Assembly (NCBI GenBank): GCA_942493245.1
Contig: OW818685.1
Location: 2,232,001-2,296,000 of the forward strand
Direction of reading: 5' to 3'
DNA: 64,000 nt
Source: DAOPYU01 sp942493245
GTDB lineage: Bacteria > Sumerlaeota > Sumerlaeia > UBA8349
Positions 8,230-16,398 of the stretch are shown here, piece after piece. How positions within the stretch are numbered: the first letter of the stretch is position 1; the number at the start of each line of letters is the position of its first letter. The notes beneath the pieces were generated by a model. That model was given only the letters and a program-made list of their open reading frames with translations, searched no databases and had not been told where the DNA came from. A program made the translations under genes and the position numbers.

Positions 8230-8859
8230 ATGCTAGGACGATTTCTGCCCAAAAAGACCAGCTTTTTCGACTATTTCGAGCAACATGGCGCCTTGACGAT
8301 CGAGGCGTGTGAGGAGTTTCTGGCTCTGGCCCGGAATCCGACCGAGATTGTGGCCCGCGCCAAACGCATCAAGGAACTCGAACATGAGGCGGACACCATC
8401 ACCCACAAGTGCATTGATGAACTGCACCGGACCTTCATCACGCCTTTGGACCGCAGCGATATCCACACGCTGATCAAGACGCTGGATGACATTGTGGACT
8501 CGGTGGACGCCACTGCGTCGCGCATGCTGCTTTATGAAATTGACTCCTTGTTGCCCGACACGCTGGAATTGTCCGAACTGTTGGTCGAGGCCACGAAGGC
8601 GATCATGGATGCAATCAACAGCCTGCGCCACATTGACCACAACGTGGCTTTGATCAACGAGAAATGTATCGTGATCTGCGGCGTGGAAAACAAGGCGGAC
8701 GCGCTGTTGCGCTCGGCCCTGGCCCGCCTGTTCAAGGAAGAAAAAGACGCCATCAAGGTCATCAAGTGGAAAGAGATCTACGAGCGGCTGGAACGGGCGA
8801 CGGACCATTGCGAGGCAGTGGCCAATATTATCCAGGGAATCGCGATCGAGGCGTCTTGA
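8230..8859 (+). CDS. DUF47/PhoU-like accessory protein of the Pit transporter
   Basis: Cytoplasmic all-helical protein of the DUF47 (PhoU_div/YkaA) family, which is almost always encoded next to Pit-type phosphate carriers and is thought to regulate them. The 209-residue sequence shows the family pattern: KELEHEADTITHKCIDELHRTFITPLDRSDIHTL, then LDDIVDSVDATASRMLLYEI, and a C-terminal YERLERATDHCEAVANIIQGI. Acidic E/D...D metal-binding-type motifs sit in both helical repeats. GAGGAG precedes the start. The pit gene begins 4 bases after the stop, so the two form an operon. A shared Pho-box-like repeat suggests phosphate-starvation control, although DUF47-pit pairs in many bacteria are constitutive. 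Confidence 0.92.
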   Translation: MLGRFLPKKTSFFDYFEQHGALTIEACEEFLALARNPTEIVARAKRIKELEHEADTITHKCIDELHRTFITPLDRSDIHTLIKTLDDIVDSVDATASRMLLYEIDSLLPDTLELSELLVEATKAIMDAINSLRHIDHNVALINEKCIVICGVENKADALLRSALARLFKEEKDAIKVIKWKEIYERLERATDHCEAVANIIQGIAIEAS

Positions 8860-8862
8860 CGT

Positions 8863-9894
8863 ATGAGTTTCCTAATGTTCATCATTGTGCTGACGGTGGT
8901 TGTGGCGCTTGCGTTCGATGTGATCAATGGCTTTCATGACGCGGCCAACTCGATTGCGACGGTGGTTTCCACCCGGGTGCTTTCGCCACGGATTGCGGTT
9001 TTCTGGGCTGCGTTTTTCAACTTCGTCGCCATGTTTATCTTCCCGGCCAAAGTGGCGGATACGATCTCGAAAATTGTGGAAATTGACGCTTCGGACCAGG
9101 CTTTCCTGTATGTGGTTCTTTGCGCTTTGCTGGGGGCGATCGTCTGGGACTTGTTAACTTGGTGGTGGGGGTTGCCGACGAGTTCCTCGCATGCTCTCAT
9201 TGGGGGGTTGGTGGGAGCGGGTATGGCGCACAAGGGACATGAGGTGATCAACTGGCATAAGGTCGGAAATACGGTCGCCTACATCCCGTTGGCTCCCTTG
9301 CTCGGTTTTGTGCTTGGATTTCTTATCATGTTGGGGGTCTTCTGGTTATTCCGTCGTTTCCGCCCGACAACGGTGGACAAGTATTTCCGCAAGGGCCAGC
9401 TGTTTTCGGCGGCTCTCTATTCGCTCGGGCATGGTGGAAACGATGCTCAGAAGACGATGGGGATCATTGTGGCCATTCTGGTTGCGGGCGGTGTGATGGA
9501 CAAGGGTGTCGAGTTGACGTTGACGCATTGGAATACCGCTTGGATTATCCTCTCCTGTCATCTGGCGATGGGCTTGGGAACGGCCTTTGGCGGGTGGCGC
9601 ATTGTCAAGACGATGGGGATGAAGATCACGAAACTCAAGCCGGTCGGGGGGTTCTGTGCCGAAACGGCAGGGGCTGCGACGCTCTTCATGGCGACGCATT
9701 TCGGCATTCCCGTTTCGACAACGCATACGATCACCGGTTCGATCATCGGGGTGGGCGCCACGACCAAGCTGTCCGGGATCAAGTGGGGAGTGGCTCAGCG
9801 GATCGTCTGGGCGTGGTTTTTCACCATTCCCTTCGCGGCGCTGATCGCCGCTCTGTGTTTCTGGGCGATTCAGCTGTTTCATCCGGCTGTATGA
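8863..9894 (+). CDS. pit: Inorganic phosphate transporter, Pit family
   Basis: Low-affinity, proton-coupled metal-phosphate symporter of the inner membrane (PiT/PHO-4 family). The 343-residue length is typical of the shorter bacterial members. Both PiT signature halves are present: GFHDAANSIATVVSTRVLSPR near the N-terminus and SLGHGGNDAQKTMGI near the middle, with a third PVSTTHTITGSI loop. About ten hydrophobic segments are visible. It directly follows the DUF47 gene. Right after the stop there is a small hairpin TGGCG-TTTTAG-CGCCA (9895-9910), too weak to call a terminator, though a T-run follows near 9937. Confidence 0.95.
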   Translation: MSFLMFIIVLTVVVALAFDVINGFHDAANSIATVVSTRVLSPRIAVFWAAFFNFVAMFIFPAKVADTISKIVEIDASDQAFLYVVLCALLGAIVWDLLTWWWGLPTSSSHALIGGLVGAGMAHKGHEVINWHKVGNTVAYIPLAPLLGFVLGFLIMLGVFWLFRRFRPTTVDKYFRKGQLFSAALYSLGHGGNDAQKTMGIIVAILVAGGVMDKGVELTLTHWNTAWIILSCHLAMGLGTAFGGWRIVKTMGMKITKLKPVGGFCAETAGAATLFMATHFGIPVSTTHTITGSIIGVGATTKLSGIKWGVAQRIVWAWFFTIPFAALIAALCFWAIQLFHPAV

Positions 9895-10166
9895 TGGCGT
9901 TTTAGCGCCAGTCGTGTTCCTGTGTGGGTTGACTGTTTTTTTCTGAAGTCCGGTTTTCGAGTCTTGTTCCTAAGTCCTGGTGTGTTTGGGAAAGTGGGAA
10001 GTAAGAGGTTCGAAAAGCGGGCTTTTTCTTTTCCGGCACGATGCAAAGAGGGCTGTTCGCGGGGGAATGGGAACTTTTCCCAACACGCGTTGTCTCTTTC
10101 ATAAGAAGATTCCGATGTGGAGTTTGGAGTCCGATGCGGGGCAGGGGCGGAAAGGATGGGATCGCT

Positions 10167-11306
10167 ATGAACACGGAGCGGATTGGGACGATAGGGGTTC
10201 TCCAGTCTGGACGGAGCGGACCACGTTGGCTGAGGCGGTTGGCCGGCGGGGGGGCGCTGTTCCTTCTGGGGTTTTGCCTGCTCGCGGGAAGCGGGTGGGC
10301 GGCGCGGGTCGAGAAGGACGTTTCTGTCCCCGCCGAACTCGAGAAAGATCAAGATTCCGCCGTGGTCCGGGAAGAGCGCGTGGCGGTTCAGCCCAATATC
10401 GGAATTCGGGCGCCGGAACCGCCTCCAGGGCGTCTGTTGCCACGCGACGGGTTCCGCCTGCGGATGTGGACCGACCGCACGGAGTATCGCGACGGCGAGT
10501 CGGTGCGGATCTACTTCCGGGTGACCCGCGACGCGTATGTGTACCTGTTCGACCGGGACACGCGTGGGACTTCGCGCCAGATCTTTCCAAATTACTACGA
10601 TCAGGAAAATTATCTGCGGGCTGGGGTTACTTACAGCATTCCGGATAACCATTATTCGCTGGTGGTCGAGGGGCCTCCCGGACGTGAGGAACTCGATGCA
10701 GTAGCCGTTTTAAAGCGGGGCGAGTGGCACCACCGACTTTATGGCCGTTTCGATCAGGATGCGCCTTTCCCCGCCCGTCCCGAGGGACACCGGGAACTGA
10801 TGCGTTCCCTGCGCGAGTCGGGCGAGGCGGTCGAGGAGGAACCGCTCCGGGAGCGGGGGAGCGAGTCGTATCGCCCCGAAGGGGGGGAGCGTGAGTCTTA
10901 TCGCTCTGAAGGCTCGGACCGTGAGAAAAGTGTGAAGCCGGAACGGCCCGGCGAGGCGCAGGGGATTCGGATCGTTCCCAAACCGTACCCGCCGTCGTCC
11001 GCCCGTGTGGCGCAGGCGCACGCCTCGTTCGAGATTGTCCGCCCGCGCGGGTTCTTCTGGTGGTCGCATGAGGACGAAGCCCGGCTGCACGTCACGTCCG
11101 ACCCGGAACGCGCCCGCGTCTATGTGGACGGGGACTATCAGGGTACTTCGCCGGTGGAATTCGAGTTGAAGCCGGGTATGCGTTCGATCCAGGTGGAGAA
11201 GGAAGGTTACCACCCCGGTATCCGAAGAATTCGCGTGGAAGAGGGGGGCCGCACGCGGACGGAACATTTTGTGCTGGAACCGAAGGTGTACCGCTACGTG
11301 CGGTGA
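10167..11306 (+). CDS. Exported DUF4384- and PEGA-domain protein
   Basis: Predicted exported protein of 379 residues. The N-terminus has a basic region and hydrophobic segment (LRRLAGGGALFLLGFCLLAGSGWAA) ending in an Ala-x-Ala-like signal-peptidase site. Residues about 95-200 match a DUF4384-type domain (RLRMWTDRTEYRDGESVRIYF, AYVYLFDRDTRG, IFPNYY). A disordered Glu/Arg/Ser-rich linker with repeated ESYR motifs follows. A C-terminal PEGA domain (VTSDPERARVYVDGDYQGTSPVEFELKPGMRSIQVEKEGY) completes it. The start at 10167 was chosen over an upstream ATG at 10041 because AAGGA lies about 10 bases before it and the signal peptide then begins properly. Such proteins are cell-surface or periplasmic; the specific function is unknown. 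Monocistronic. Confidence 0.8.
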   Translation: MNTERIGTIGVLQSGRSGPRWLRRLAGGGALFLLGFCLLAGSGWAARVEKDVSVPAELEKDQDSAVVREERVAVQPNIGIRAPEPPPGRLLPRDGFRLRMWTDRTEYRDGESVRIYFRVTRDAYVYLFDRDTRGTSRQIFPNYYDQENYLRAGVTYSIPDNHYSLVVEGPPGREELDAVAVLKRGEWHHRLYGRFDQDAPFPARPEGHRELMRSLRESGEAVEEEPLRERGSESYRPEGGERESYRSEGSDREKSVKPERPGEAQGIRIVPKPYPPSSARVAQAHASFEIVRPRGFFWWSHEDEARLHVTSDPERARVYVDGDYQGTSPVEFELKPGMRSIQVEKEGYHPGIRRIRVEEGGRTRTEHFVLEPKVYRYVR

Positions 11307-11332
11307 GGCAGGCCGAAGACCGCCGCTTTTTC

Positions 11333-11398
11333 AACCACGGAATACACCGAACACACGGAAAGAGAGTTGTTTCCGTGTGTTTGGTGTATTCCGTGGTT
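11333..11398. repeat. Near-perfect 28-bp-arm palindrome between convergent genes
   Basis: Left arm 11333-11360 and right arm 11371-11398 pair along 28 bases around a 10-base loop, with a single G-T pair (11349/11382) that would be G-U in plus-strand RNA. The arm is built from ACCACGGAA, TACACCGAA and CACACGGAA, a type of degenerate CACGGAA-containing palindrome often dispersed in bacterial genomes. It separates two convergent genes and may block transcription from both sides, although no T-run adjoins it. Confidence 0.7.
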
Positions 11399-11424
11399 CA
11401 TATTTTGATTGCGGTTTCGTTACG

Positions 11425-11475
11425 TCAGGTATTTTGAGGTTTTTTTGTACTCAGGAAGAGGGCGAATCGGGGCAT
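11425..11475 (-). pseudogene. 5' remnant of a third copy of the zinc-ribbon membrane protein gene
   Basis: Just past the last gene of the ABC operon, the sequence that precedes and contains the start codon of that gene is repeated. The minus strand reads ATGCCCCGATTC then a stop after 16 residues (MPRFALFL...), matching MPRSTPLLF at the start of the gene at 12709. The 64 bases 11467-11530 align without gaps to 12701-12764 with 55 identities. This looks like the truncated beginning of a further tandem copy. Confidence 0.6.
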
Positions 11476-11530
11476 GATAGTACTCTTCCAAGGAATAGCC
11501 CGTATAAAACGGAACGCGTCCGGGCGTGTT

Positions 11531-12709
11531 TCAATTCCCAAACCAGTGTTGCCAGTTCGACGCAAGGATCATCGCGGTGACAATCAGGAGACCGGTGACG
11601 CGGAAAAACAGGGCTTCCGGGTCGTGTCTCGGGTAGAACCGGGAAATCGGATGGGGCGGTTGTTCCTGCGTCCCCAATGCGCTTTCTACCGAGTGTCTGG
11701 AACAGTGGGGGCATTCCTTCTGCCAGACCATGCGATCATTCCGGCAGACCGGACATTGAATGACCGCGCCGCGAGCCACCCCCATCCGGTCGCGGAACAT
11801 GTAACCCACTAGGGTCATCTGGACCCAGGTGACCAGCGCCGCTCGACGTTTTTCCATTCCGCTGGCTCGGGCTTGTTTCCAGATTTCTCGAACCCAGATG
11901 CTGTACATGCCCAATAGAAGCAAAGTCAGATTTCCAACAACCAGGAGCGATTTCCCACCGGACAGGATGCCGAACTGGATAAAAAGCGCCGGGATCATTC
12001 CCAGAATGGCGAGGGCCATCAGACCGTCCGCCAGGCGGGTGGGCCAGGTGTGGCGAACCGGTTCGTTTTGTTCCGGTATTCGCAGGGAGACCGGAAAGCC
12101 CTTGACTTCCCGGTAATTCAGGCGGCGAAGACTGGCGGTCATGTGAGGCGCTTCCCAGATGAGGAAAAGACAGCCCGCCGCCCAGAGGGGCCACCCATAC
12201 AGACAACACGTCACGACCCAATCCGGGAGCATCGGGTACAGTTTCTGCAAGGCCGAAAAGGAAAACGGTACGAGACCACCAATGAATCCCACATGGATTC
12301 GACACCCCCGCCAGAGAAGAAGGTAGAAGAACAGACCGATGGGTAAGATCGAAAACAGGGAAAACCAGTAGGAAACCGTCTCATGGAGTTTGATGTGTCC
12401 GGTTACGAGGGCCCATCCCTGTCCCAGTATCAGTCCCGCCGCGCCCGCCAGTGTGACCAGACCCCAGACGGCCATCGGAATCCAGGCCACCTGACGGTCG
12501 GTGACGGGGAAAAGCGTCTCGCTCAGCCGGGTATGCAATCCCATCGCGTAGGTGAATATCAGACCGAGAAACGGGATCAAGACCAGATGCTCCCGGTCAA
12601 GTGGCGGTTCATTTAACACGATGAGCAGCAAAAGGGAGAACGTGACACTCATCCCCGCCGCCACGCGCCAGCGGATCAGTTTGAAGAGGAGGGGGGTGGA
12701 TCGGGGCAT
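11531..12709 (-). CDS. Polytopic membrane protein with C-terminal zinc ribbon (copy 2)
   Basis: Inner-membrane protein of 392 residues with about nine or ten hydrophobic segments. A characteristic loop PVTDRQVAWIPMAVWG resembles the S/T-R-R-Q loop of ABC-2-type permeases. A four-cysteine zinc-ribbon (CPVC...CPHC, about residues 315-335) sits in the C-terminal soluble part, and a final hydrophobic segment ends ASNWQHWFGN. It is a clear paralogue of the gene immediately upstream (same start LLFKLIR, same loop, same ending) and is the last gene of a GntR-ABC-permease operon. I infer that it is an extra membrane subunit or partner of that transporter; no specific family or substrate can be named. 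Confidence 0.75.
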   Translation of the reverse strand: MPRSTPLLFKLIRWRVAAGMSVTFSLLLLIVLNEPPLDREHLVLIPFLGLIFTYAMGLHTRLSETLFPVTDRQVAWIPMAVWGLVTLAGAAGLILGQGWALVTGHIKLHETVSYWFSLFSILPIGLFFYLLLWRGCRIHVGFIGGLVPFSFSALQKLYPMLPDWVVTCCLYGWPLWAAGCLFLIWEAPHMTASLRRLNYREVKGFPVSLRIPEQNEPVRHTWPTRLADGLMALAILGMIPALFIQFGILSGGKSLLVVGNLTLLLLGMYSIWVREIWKQARASGMEKRRAALVTWVQMTLVGYMFRDRMGVARGAVIQCPVCRNDRMVWQKECPHCSRHSVESALGTQEQPPHPISRFYPRHDPEALFFRVTGLLIVTAMILASNWQHWFGN

Positions 12710-12764
12710 GGCAGTTCTCCTTCAGGGCATAGCCCGTATGAAACGGAACGCGTCCGGGCGCGTT
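12701..12764. repeat. Duplicated spacer between paralogous membrane genes
   Basis: This spacer between the two paralogues is repeated at 11467-11530 after the second gene (55 of 64 positions identical, no gaps, and the same distance to the stop codon). Because the spacer includes the beginning of the next gene, the duplication unit is one gene plus its flank. That is direct evidence for unequal-crossover-type tandem amplification. Confidence 0.75.
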
Positions 12765-13994
12765 TCAATTTCCGAACCAGTGTTGCCAGTTGCAGGCGAG
12801 GATCATCGCGACGACACTTAGGGAACCTATGACCCGAAAAGCCAGGGCTTCCGGGTCGTGTTCGGGCCAGAGTTGGGAGAGCCAACTCTTTTTCCGTTTT
12901 TCTTCTTGGGATCTTGGTTTAGCTGAAATGGACCGGTTCGCGCAGTGGGGACAGACCCTGTGCCAGACCAGGCGCAGGTTGCGGCAGGAGCGACAGTGAC
13001 ATATTGTGCCCCGGGACACGCCCAGCCAGTCGCGCATTCCATATCCCACACCGGGTATTTCGATCAACAGAATTATTGTCGCGCGGGAGCGGCTCATGCC
13101 ACTGGCCCGGTTTTGGTTCCAGGTTTTGATCAGAAAAAAGATCAAGAAGAGCAGACTACCCAGACCCATAACGAGAGTGTAGATATTTTTTTCAACGATT
13201 TGGTGCAAAAAGAAGGCGTCAAGAGTCATATAGACCATACCGGTTCCGAAAATGAGCGCTACAAGAGTTCCTGTCCCGGTGTCAACCAGAGTGGTTACCC
13301 AGGTTCGATGGAATGGACCGGAGGTGTTGGGAATACGCCGATTATTTCCAAGGGCTGTTTCGCTTTCCTGGAATTCTACCTGACGTAAGGCGGCTGTTTT
13401 CTGGGGCGCTTCCCAGATCAGGAGGAGAGAACCCAGTATCCAGAGAGGCCAGACGGTGTGGCCGAAGAGCATCCATTCCGGCGGTGTATTTTCAATCTCT
13501 ATAATGGAATTTTTGAAAATGACGGAATCCATGATAATGACGGCAAAACATATGAGTGCAAATACCATACCGGTATCGATTATCTGTGTTCTCTGAAGAA
13601 GCAGCAGGAGAAAGAAGACAAAGGGGACGACTTGAATTGAGGAGAAATGGATGAGGGGTGTCTCATTAAACGAAATCACCCCTGTGGTGAACCCGAACCA
13701 CTGTCCCAGGATTACACCGAGCGTTCCCGAGAGGAAGAGCCCGCCCCACACCGCCATCGGAATCCAGGCCACCTGACGGTCAGTGACGGGGAAGAACGTC
13801 ATCCGATTCAAGAATGCAGGCAAATTCAGCAGGTTGGTCAGAATCAGCCCGACAAACAAGAGAAAAACCGGGTATCCGATCGAGATTTGAAGATTAAACC
13901 GTGCGAGACAAAAAAACAGGATCAGCATGGCACTCATTCCGAGTATCAGTCGAGTGCGAATTAGTTTGAAGAGAAGAAGGCTGGATTTTGTCAT
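12765..13994 (-). CDS. Polytopic membrane protein with C-terminal zinc ribbon (copy 1)
   Basis: Membrane protein of 409 residues, paralogous to the downstream gene. It shares the start SSLLLFKLIRTRLILGMS, the loop FPVTDRQVAWIPMAVWG, the repeated segment ASGMSRSRA, a zinc ribbon (CRSC...CPHC) and the ending CNWQHWFGN. About ten hydrophobic segments are visible. The start at 13994 was chosen because GGTGGGAG lies upstream and the ATG overlaps the stop of the permease gene (ATGA, 13991-13994), giving translational coupling. A longer in-frame reading to 14105 would lie inside the permease gene. Position and topology suggest a membrane subunit of the ABC exporter or a sensor partner; this is inference. 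Confidence 0.75.
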   Translation of the reverse strand: MTKSSLLLFKLIRTRLILGMSAMLILFFCLARFNLQISIGYPVFLLFVGLILTNLLNLPAFLNRMTFFPVTDRQVAWIPMAVWGGLFLSGTLGVILGQWFGFTTGVISFNETPLIHFSSIQVVPFVFFLLLLLQRTQIIDTGMVFALICFAVIIMDSVIFKNSIIEIENTPPEWMLFGHTVWPLWILGSLLLIWEAPQKTAALRQVEFQESETALGNNRRIPNTSGPFHRTWVTTLVDTGTGTLVALIFGTGMVYMTLDAFFLHQIVEKNIYTLVMGLGSLLFLIFFLIKTWNQNRASGMSRSRATIILLIEIPGVGYGMRDWLGVSRGTICHCRSCRNLRLVWHRVCPHCANRSISAKPRSQEEKRKKSWLSQLWPEHDPEALAFRVIGSLSVVAMILACNWQHWFGN

Positions 13995-14683
13995 GCGATT
14001 TCTCCCACCTGTTTTCGAACCCAACTCCGGTACCCGAACCCGTGAAACAGCAGGATTAGTAAGCCACTGAGGATTGCCAGAGGCCAGTTTTGCAGATAGA
14101 GCCACGCGATGGGTTCACGCGATTTGTAACAGAGGTTGACGTCCCATGCCGTGATTCCGATTGCGGTCAACGCCACCAGGAAGATGACGAGGGTTTTAAG
14201 GAATCCGGGGAAACTCTGTAAACAATAGGTGGCCCACATCCAGAACGCGATGGCGAGGTAGGGGAGGAGGACCAGAAACGGGGTGGTGACGAAGGTTTGG
14301 CCGGGTTGGGCCGCGTTGAGGTGACAGGCCATCCCCATGCCGATGACGAGTTCCAGGACGAACGCGAACGCGCAGAGCAAGGCGGCGTGTGTCCAGTAAG
14401 TCAGGGAGCGCTGACGGGGGAGGTTGGCGTAGAACATGGCCGTCTGGCCCTGTCCCTCCGGGCCGCAGATCCGTCCGGTCAGGTAGGAGAGGACGACGGC
14501 GAGAACCACGAACGGCGACGCGACGATGTGAATGGAGTATCGCGCAATAATCGGAAAGATGAAAAACCCCGCCAGGACGTAAAAAAGGCCGTAGAGGAGG
14601 TCTATGCCGGTCAGCCGGGCGTTGGTGGTCACGATGCGACGGACCTGAGCGGAGGGGGTCCAGAATAAGGGGGGCGTTTCCAT
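13991..14683 (-). CDS. ABC-2-type permease-like membrane protein
   Basis: Inner-membrane protein of 230 residues with six predicted hydrophobic helices (for example LLYGLFYVLAGFFIFPIIA, VVLAVVLSYLTG, ALLCAFAFVLELVIGMG and LVIFLVALTAIGITA). The segment ETPPLFWTPSAQVRRIV at the start and FYANLPRQRSLTYWTHA between helices 2 and 3 resemble ABC-2-family permease loops. The gene begins at the base where the ATPase gene ends (14683) and overlaps the downstream membrane gene, so the three are co-translated. It is the likely transmembrane subunit for the ATPase; substrate unknown (YtrBCDEF-like systems respond to cell-envelope stress). Confidence 0.75.
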   Translation of the reverse strand: METPPLFWTPSAQVRRIVTTNARLTGIDLLYGLFYVLAGFFIFPIIARYSIHIVASPFVVLAVVLSYLTGRICGPEGQGQTAMFYANLPRQRSLTYWTHAALLCAFAFVLELVIGMGMACHLNAAQPGQTFVTTPFLVLLPYLAIAFWMWATYCLQSFPGFLKTLVIFLVALTAIGITAWDVNLCYKSREPIAWLYLQNWPLAILSGLLILLFHGFGYRSWVRKQVGEIA

Positions 14684-15567
14684 CAGACGGTCTCCTGCCG
14701 GCCATTGGATTCGTTGTACACCAGGAAGAGTTCTTCGAGGTTGAGGTGCTCGACGGAGGCGTCGAGGCCGTCGAGTTTAGCCGGATCGAAGTCCTCGACC
14801 ACGGCGCGCCAGGCGCCGCCGACTTCGTCTGCTTGCCGCACGTAGAAACGTTCGCGCACGAGAGGCGCCTGACGCGGGGAGGGGAGACAGAGGCGCTTGA
14901 CCCGCGCGCGGAGGGTTTCCAACTCCCCCTCGGCCACGACCCGTCCCTGTTTCATGAACGCCACGCGGTCCACGAGTCGCTCGACATCGCTCAGGATGTG
15001 GGAGGAGAGGACGATGGTCAGGGGGCGTGCGGCCGCCTGTTCGATGAGGATATCAATCAACTGACGCCGCACGGCGGGGTCCAGGCCGCCCGCCGGTTCG
15101 TCGAGGACGAGCAGTTCGGGCATCTGGGCCAGGATGAGCGTCAACATGAAGCGACGCTTCTGACCGAGGCTGAGCTGGCCGAAGACCGAAGAATTTGCCA
15201 ACTCAAACCGTCTGGCCAGATCCTGCGCCATCGTCTGGCTCCAGGTGGGGAAGTAGGCTGCCTGGAGTTCCATGGCGTCGGCGAGTGTCATGCGGTCGGG
15301 CACGGCGAGTCCGTCGGAGAGCCAGCCGATGCGGGCGCGGACGGCGGGTTCCATCGAGCCGGGCTCGACGCCGAGGGTGCGGACCTCGCCCCGGTCGGGC
15401 CAGAGCATCCCCATGGCGAGTTTGAGCGCGGTGGTTTTGCCGCTGCCGTTTTCGCCCATCAGGCCCAGAATCGAGCCGGTGGGGACGGTCAGGTTCAGGT
15501 CGCGCACGCCGCGTTTCTCGCCGTAGTAACGGGTCAGGTCGGTGGCGACGATGGCATTGTCGGTCAT
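14683..15567 (-). CDS. ABC transporter ATP-binding protein (YtrB-like)
   Basis: Cytoplasmic ATPase subunit of 294 residues. Motifs seen: Walker A GENGSGKTTALKL, Q-loop region IGWLSDGLAVPDRMTL, signature LSLGQKRR, Walker B LLVLDEPAGGLDP and the switch-His region LSSHILSDVERLVDR. A C-terminal 70-residue extension follows, as in drug or lantibiotic-type exporters. The variant signature LSLGQ and the GntR gene directly upstream (4-base overlap, 15564-15567) match the YtrA-YtrB arrangement of Firmicutes. It should energise export through the permease encoded next. Substrate unknown. Confidence 0.9.
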   Translation of the reverse strand: MTDNAIVATDLTRYYGEKRGVRDLNLTVPTGSILGLMGENGSGKTTALKLAMGMLWPDRGEVRTLGVEPGSMEPAVRARIGWLSDGLAVPDRMTLADAMELQAAYFPTWSQTMAQDLARRFELANSSVFGQLSLGQKRRFMLTLILAQMPELLVLDEPAGGLDPAVRRQLIDILIEQAAARPLTIVLSSHILSDVERLVDRVAFMKQGRVVAEGELETLRARVKRLCLPSPRQAPLVRERFYVRQADEVGGAWRAVVEDFDPAKLDGLDASVEHLNLEELFLVYNESNGRQETV

Positions 15568-15962
15568 GGTTTGGATTCCTTTCCTTCGCGGATTCGGGTG
15601 ATTTCGTCGGCGATCCAGGTTTGCAGGCGGTCGTAGTCCACGCCCAGCCGTCCGGCTTCGACGACCAGGTTGCGGATCTGGGTTTCGAGCCGTCGGCGCT
15701 GTTCGGTTTGAGTCAGGCCGGGGGAGCGCCCGGCGACGAACGTGCCACTGCCCGCCTGGGTGTAGATGACCCCCTCGGCTTCGAGCTGGCGATAGACGCG
15801 GGCGACGGTGGTCGGGTTGAGGCGCAGTTCCTCGGCCAGGCTGCGCACGGAGGGGAGCCGCTCCCCGGCCGCCAGCGCGCCGCTGACCACGCGGTACTTG
15901 ATCTGCTCGGCGATCTGAGCCGAAACCGGGATACCGCTGTGGTGGTCGATCGTGAAATACAT
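15564..15962 (-). CDS. GntR-family (YtrA subfamily) repressor of the ABC operon
   Basis: Transcription factor of 132 residues. An N-terminal winged helix-turn-helix of GntR type is seen (GIPVSAQIAEQIKYRVVSGALAAGERLPSVRSLAEEL then LNPTTVARVYRQLEAEGVI and the wing QAGSGTFVA). Only a short C-terminal helical region of about 50 residues follows, which defines the YtrA subfamily. The start at 15962 is chosen because an upstream in-frame ATG (16025) would put a strongly palindromic operator inside the gene. First gene of a five-gene operon, and likely autoregulator of it through the dyad at 15984-16013. Confidence 0.92.
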   Translation of the reverse strand: MYFTIDHHSGIPVSAQIAEQIKYRVVSGALAAGERLPSVRSLAEELRLNPTTVARVYRQLEAEGVIYTQAGSGTFVAGRSPGLTQTEQRRRLETQIRNLVVEAGRLGVDYDRLQTWIADEITRIREGKESKP

Positions 15963-15983
15963 GCCGATCCTCGTCGCCTCAAC

Positions 15984-16013
15984 TGTACACAGTATGATCA
16001 TACAGTGAGTACA
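15984..16013 (-). promoter_or_regulatory. Dyad-symmetric operator for the GntR/YtrA-like regulator
   Basis: A perfect 12-base palindrome GTATGATCATAC (15992-16003) is flanked by the outer inverted repeat TGTAC (15984-15988) and GTACA (16009-16013), about 20-50 bases upstream of the regulator start. ACTGTA and TACAGT half-sites add a further offset dyad. YtrA-type repressors bind palindromes of this kind close to their own promoters, so autoregulation of the ABC operon is likely. Confidence 0.65.
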
Positions 16014-16398
16014 TTGCAAGAGCATTTTTTTATTTTTTGTGGGGGAGACGTGTTGGGTTGTCTAACGGTAGAAGTGGTGTCCCGTGAATGCGGATTTCCT
16101 GATCGGCATTTTTGTCGCGCCGCAGGTCGGGAATAATTCTGTTTCCTCATTCTTTGCGGGGGCCGTTTCAAGCGCCAATCAGGAGATTGGCGTTCCCGGC
16201 GCTTCCGGTCTTTCCGGCAATCCCCTGGACAACAAGGACTTTCTGGCAGTCTCTGTTCTTTCCTCTTTTTCATGGCATTCTGGGGGTTCCCTGTTTAGAG
16301 TGAGGCTGTGCGGACTTTAAGTTATCATCCGCAGGTACGGTGTATGGCGCGAAGTGTGCCTGCAAGTTTTGAAATTCTGATAAAAAGGGGACAGGTTC
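16014..16398. other. Divergent intergenic region with a perfect hairpin
   Basis: About 385 bases separate the ABC operon from the aminopeptidase gene. CGCCAATC-AGGA-GATTGGCG at 16173-16192 forms a perfect 8-base-pair hairpin without a following T-run. Nothing here reads as a convincing gene; one minus-strand frame (15998-16273) is rich in Arg/Lys/Pro without any motif. The promoter for the aminopeptidase must lie at the right end, but I see no clear -35/-10 pair. Confidence 0.4.
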
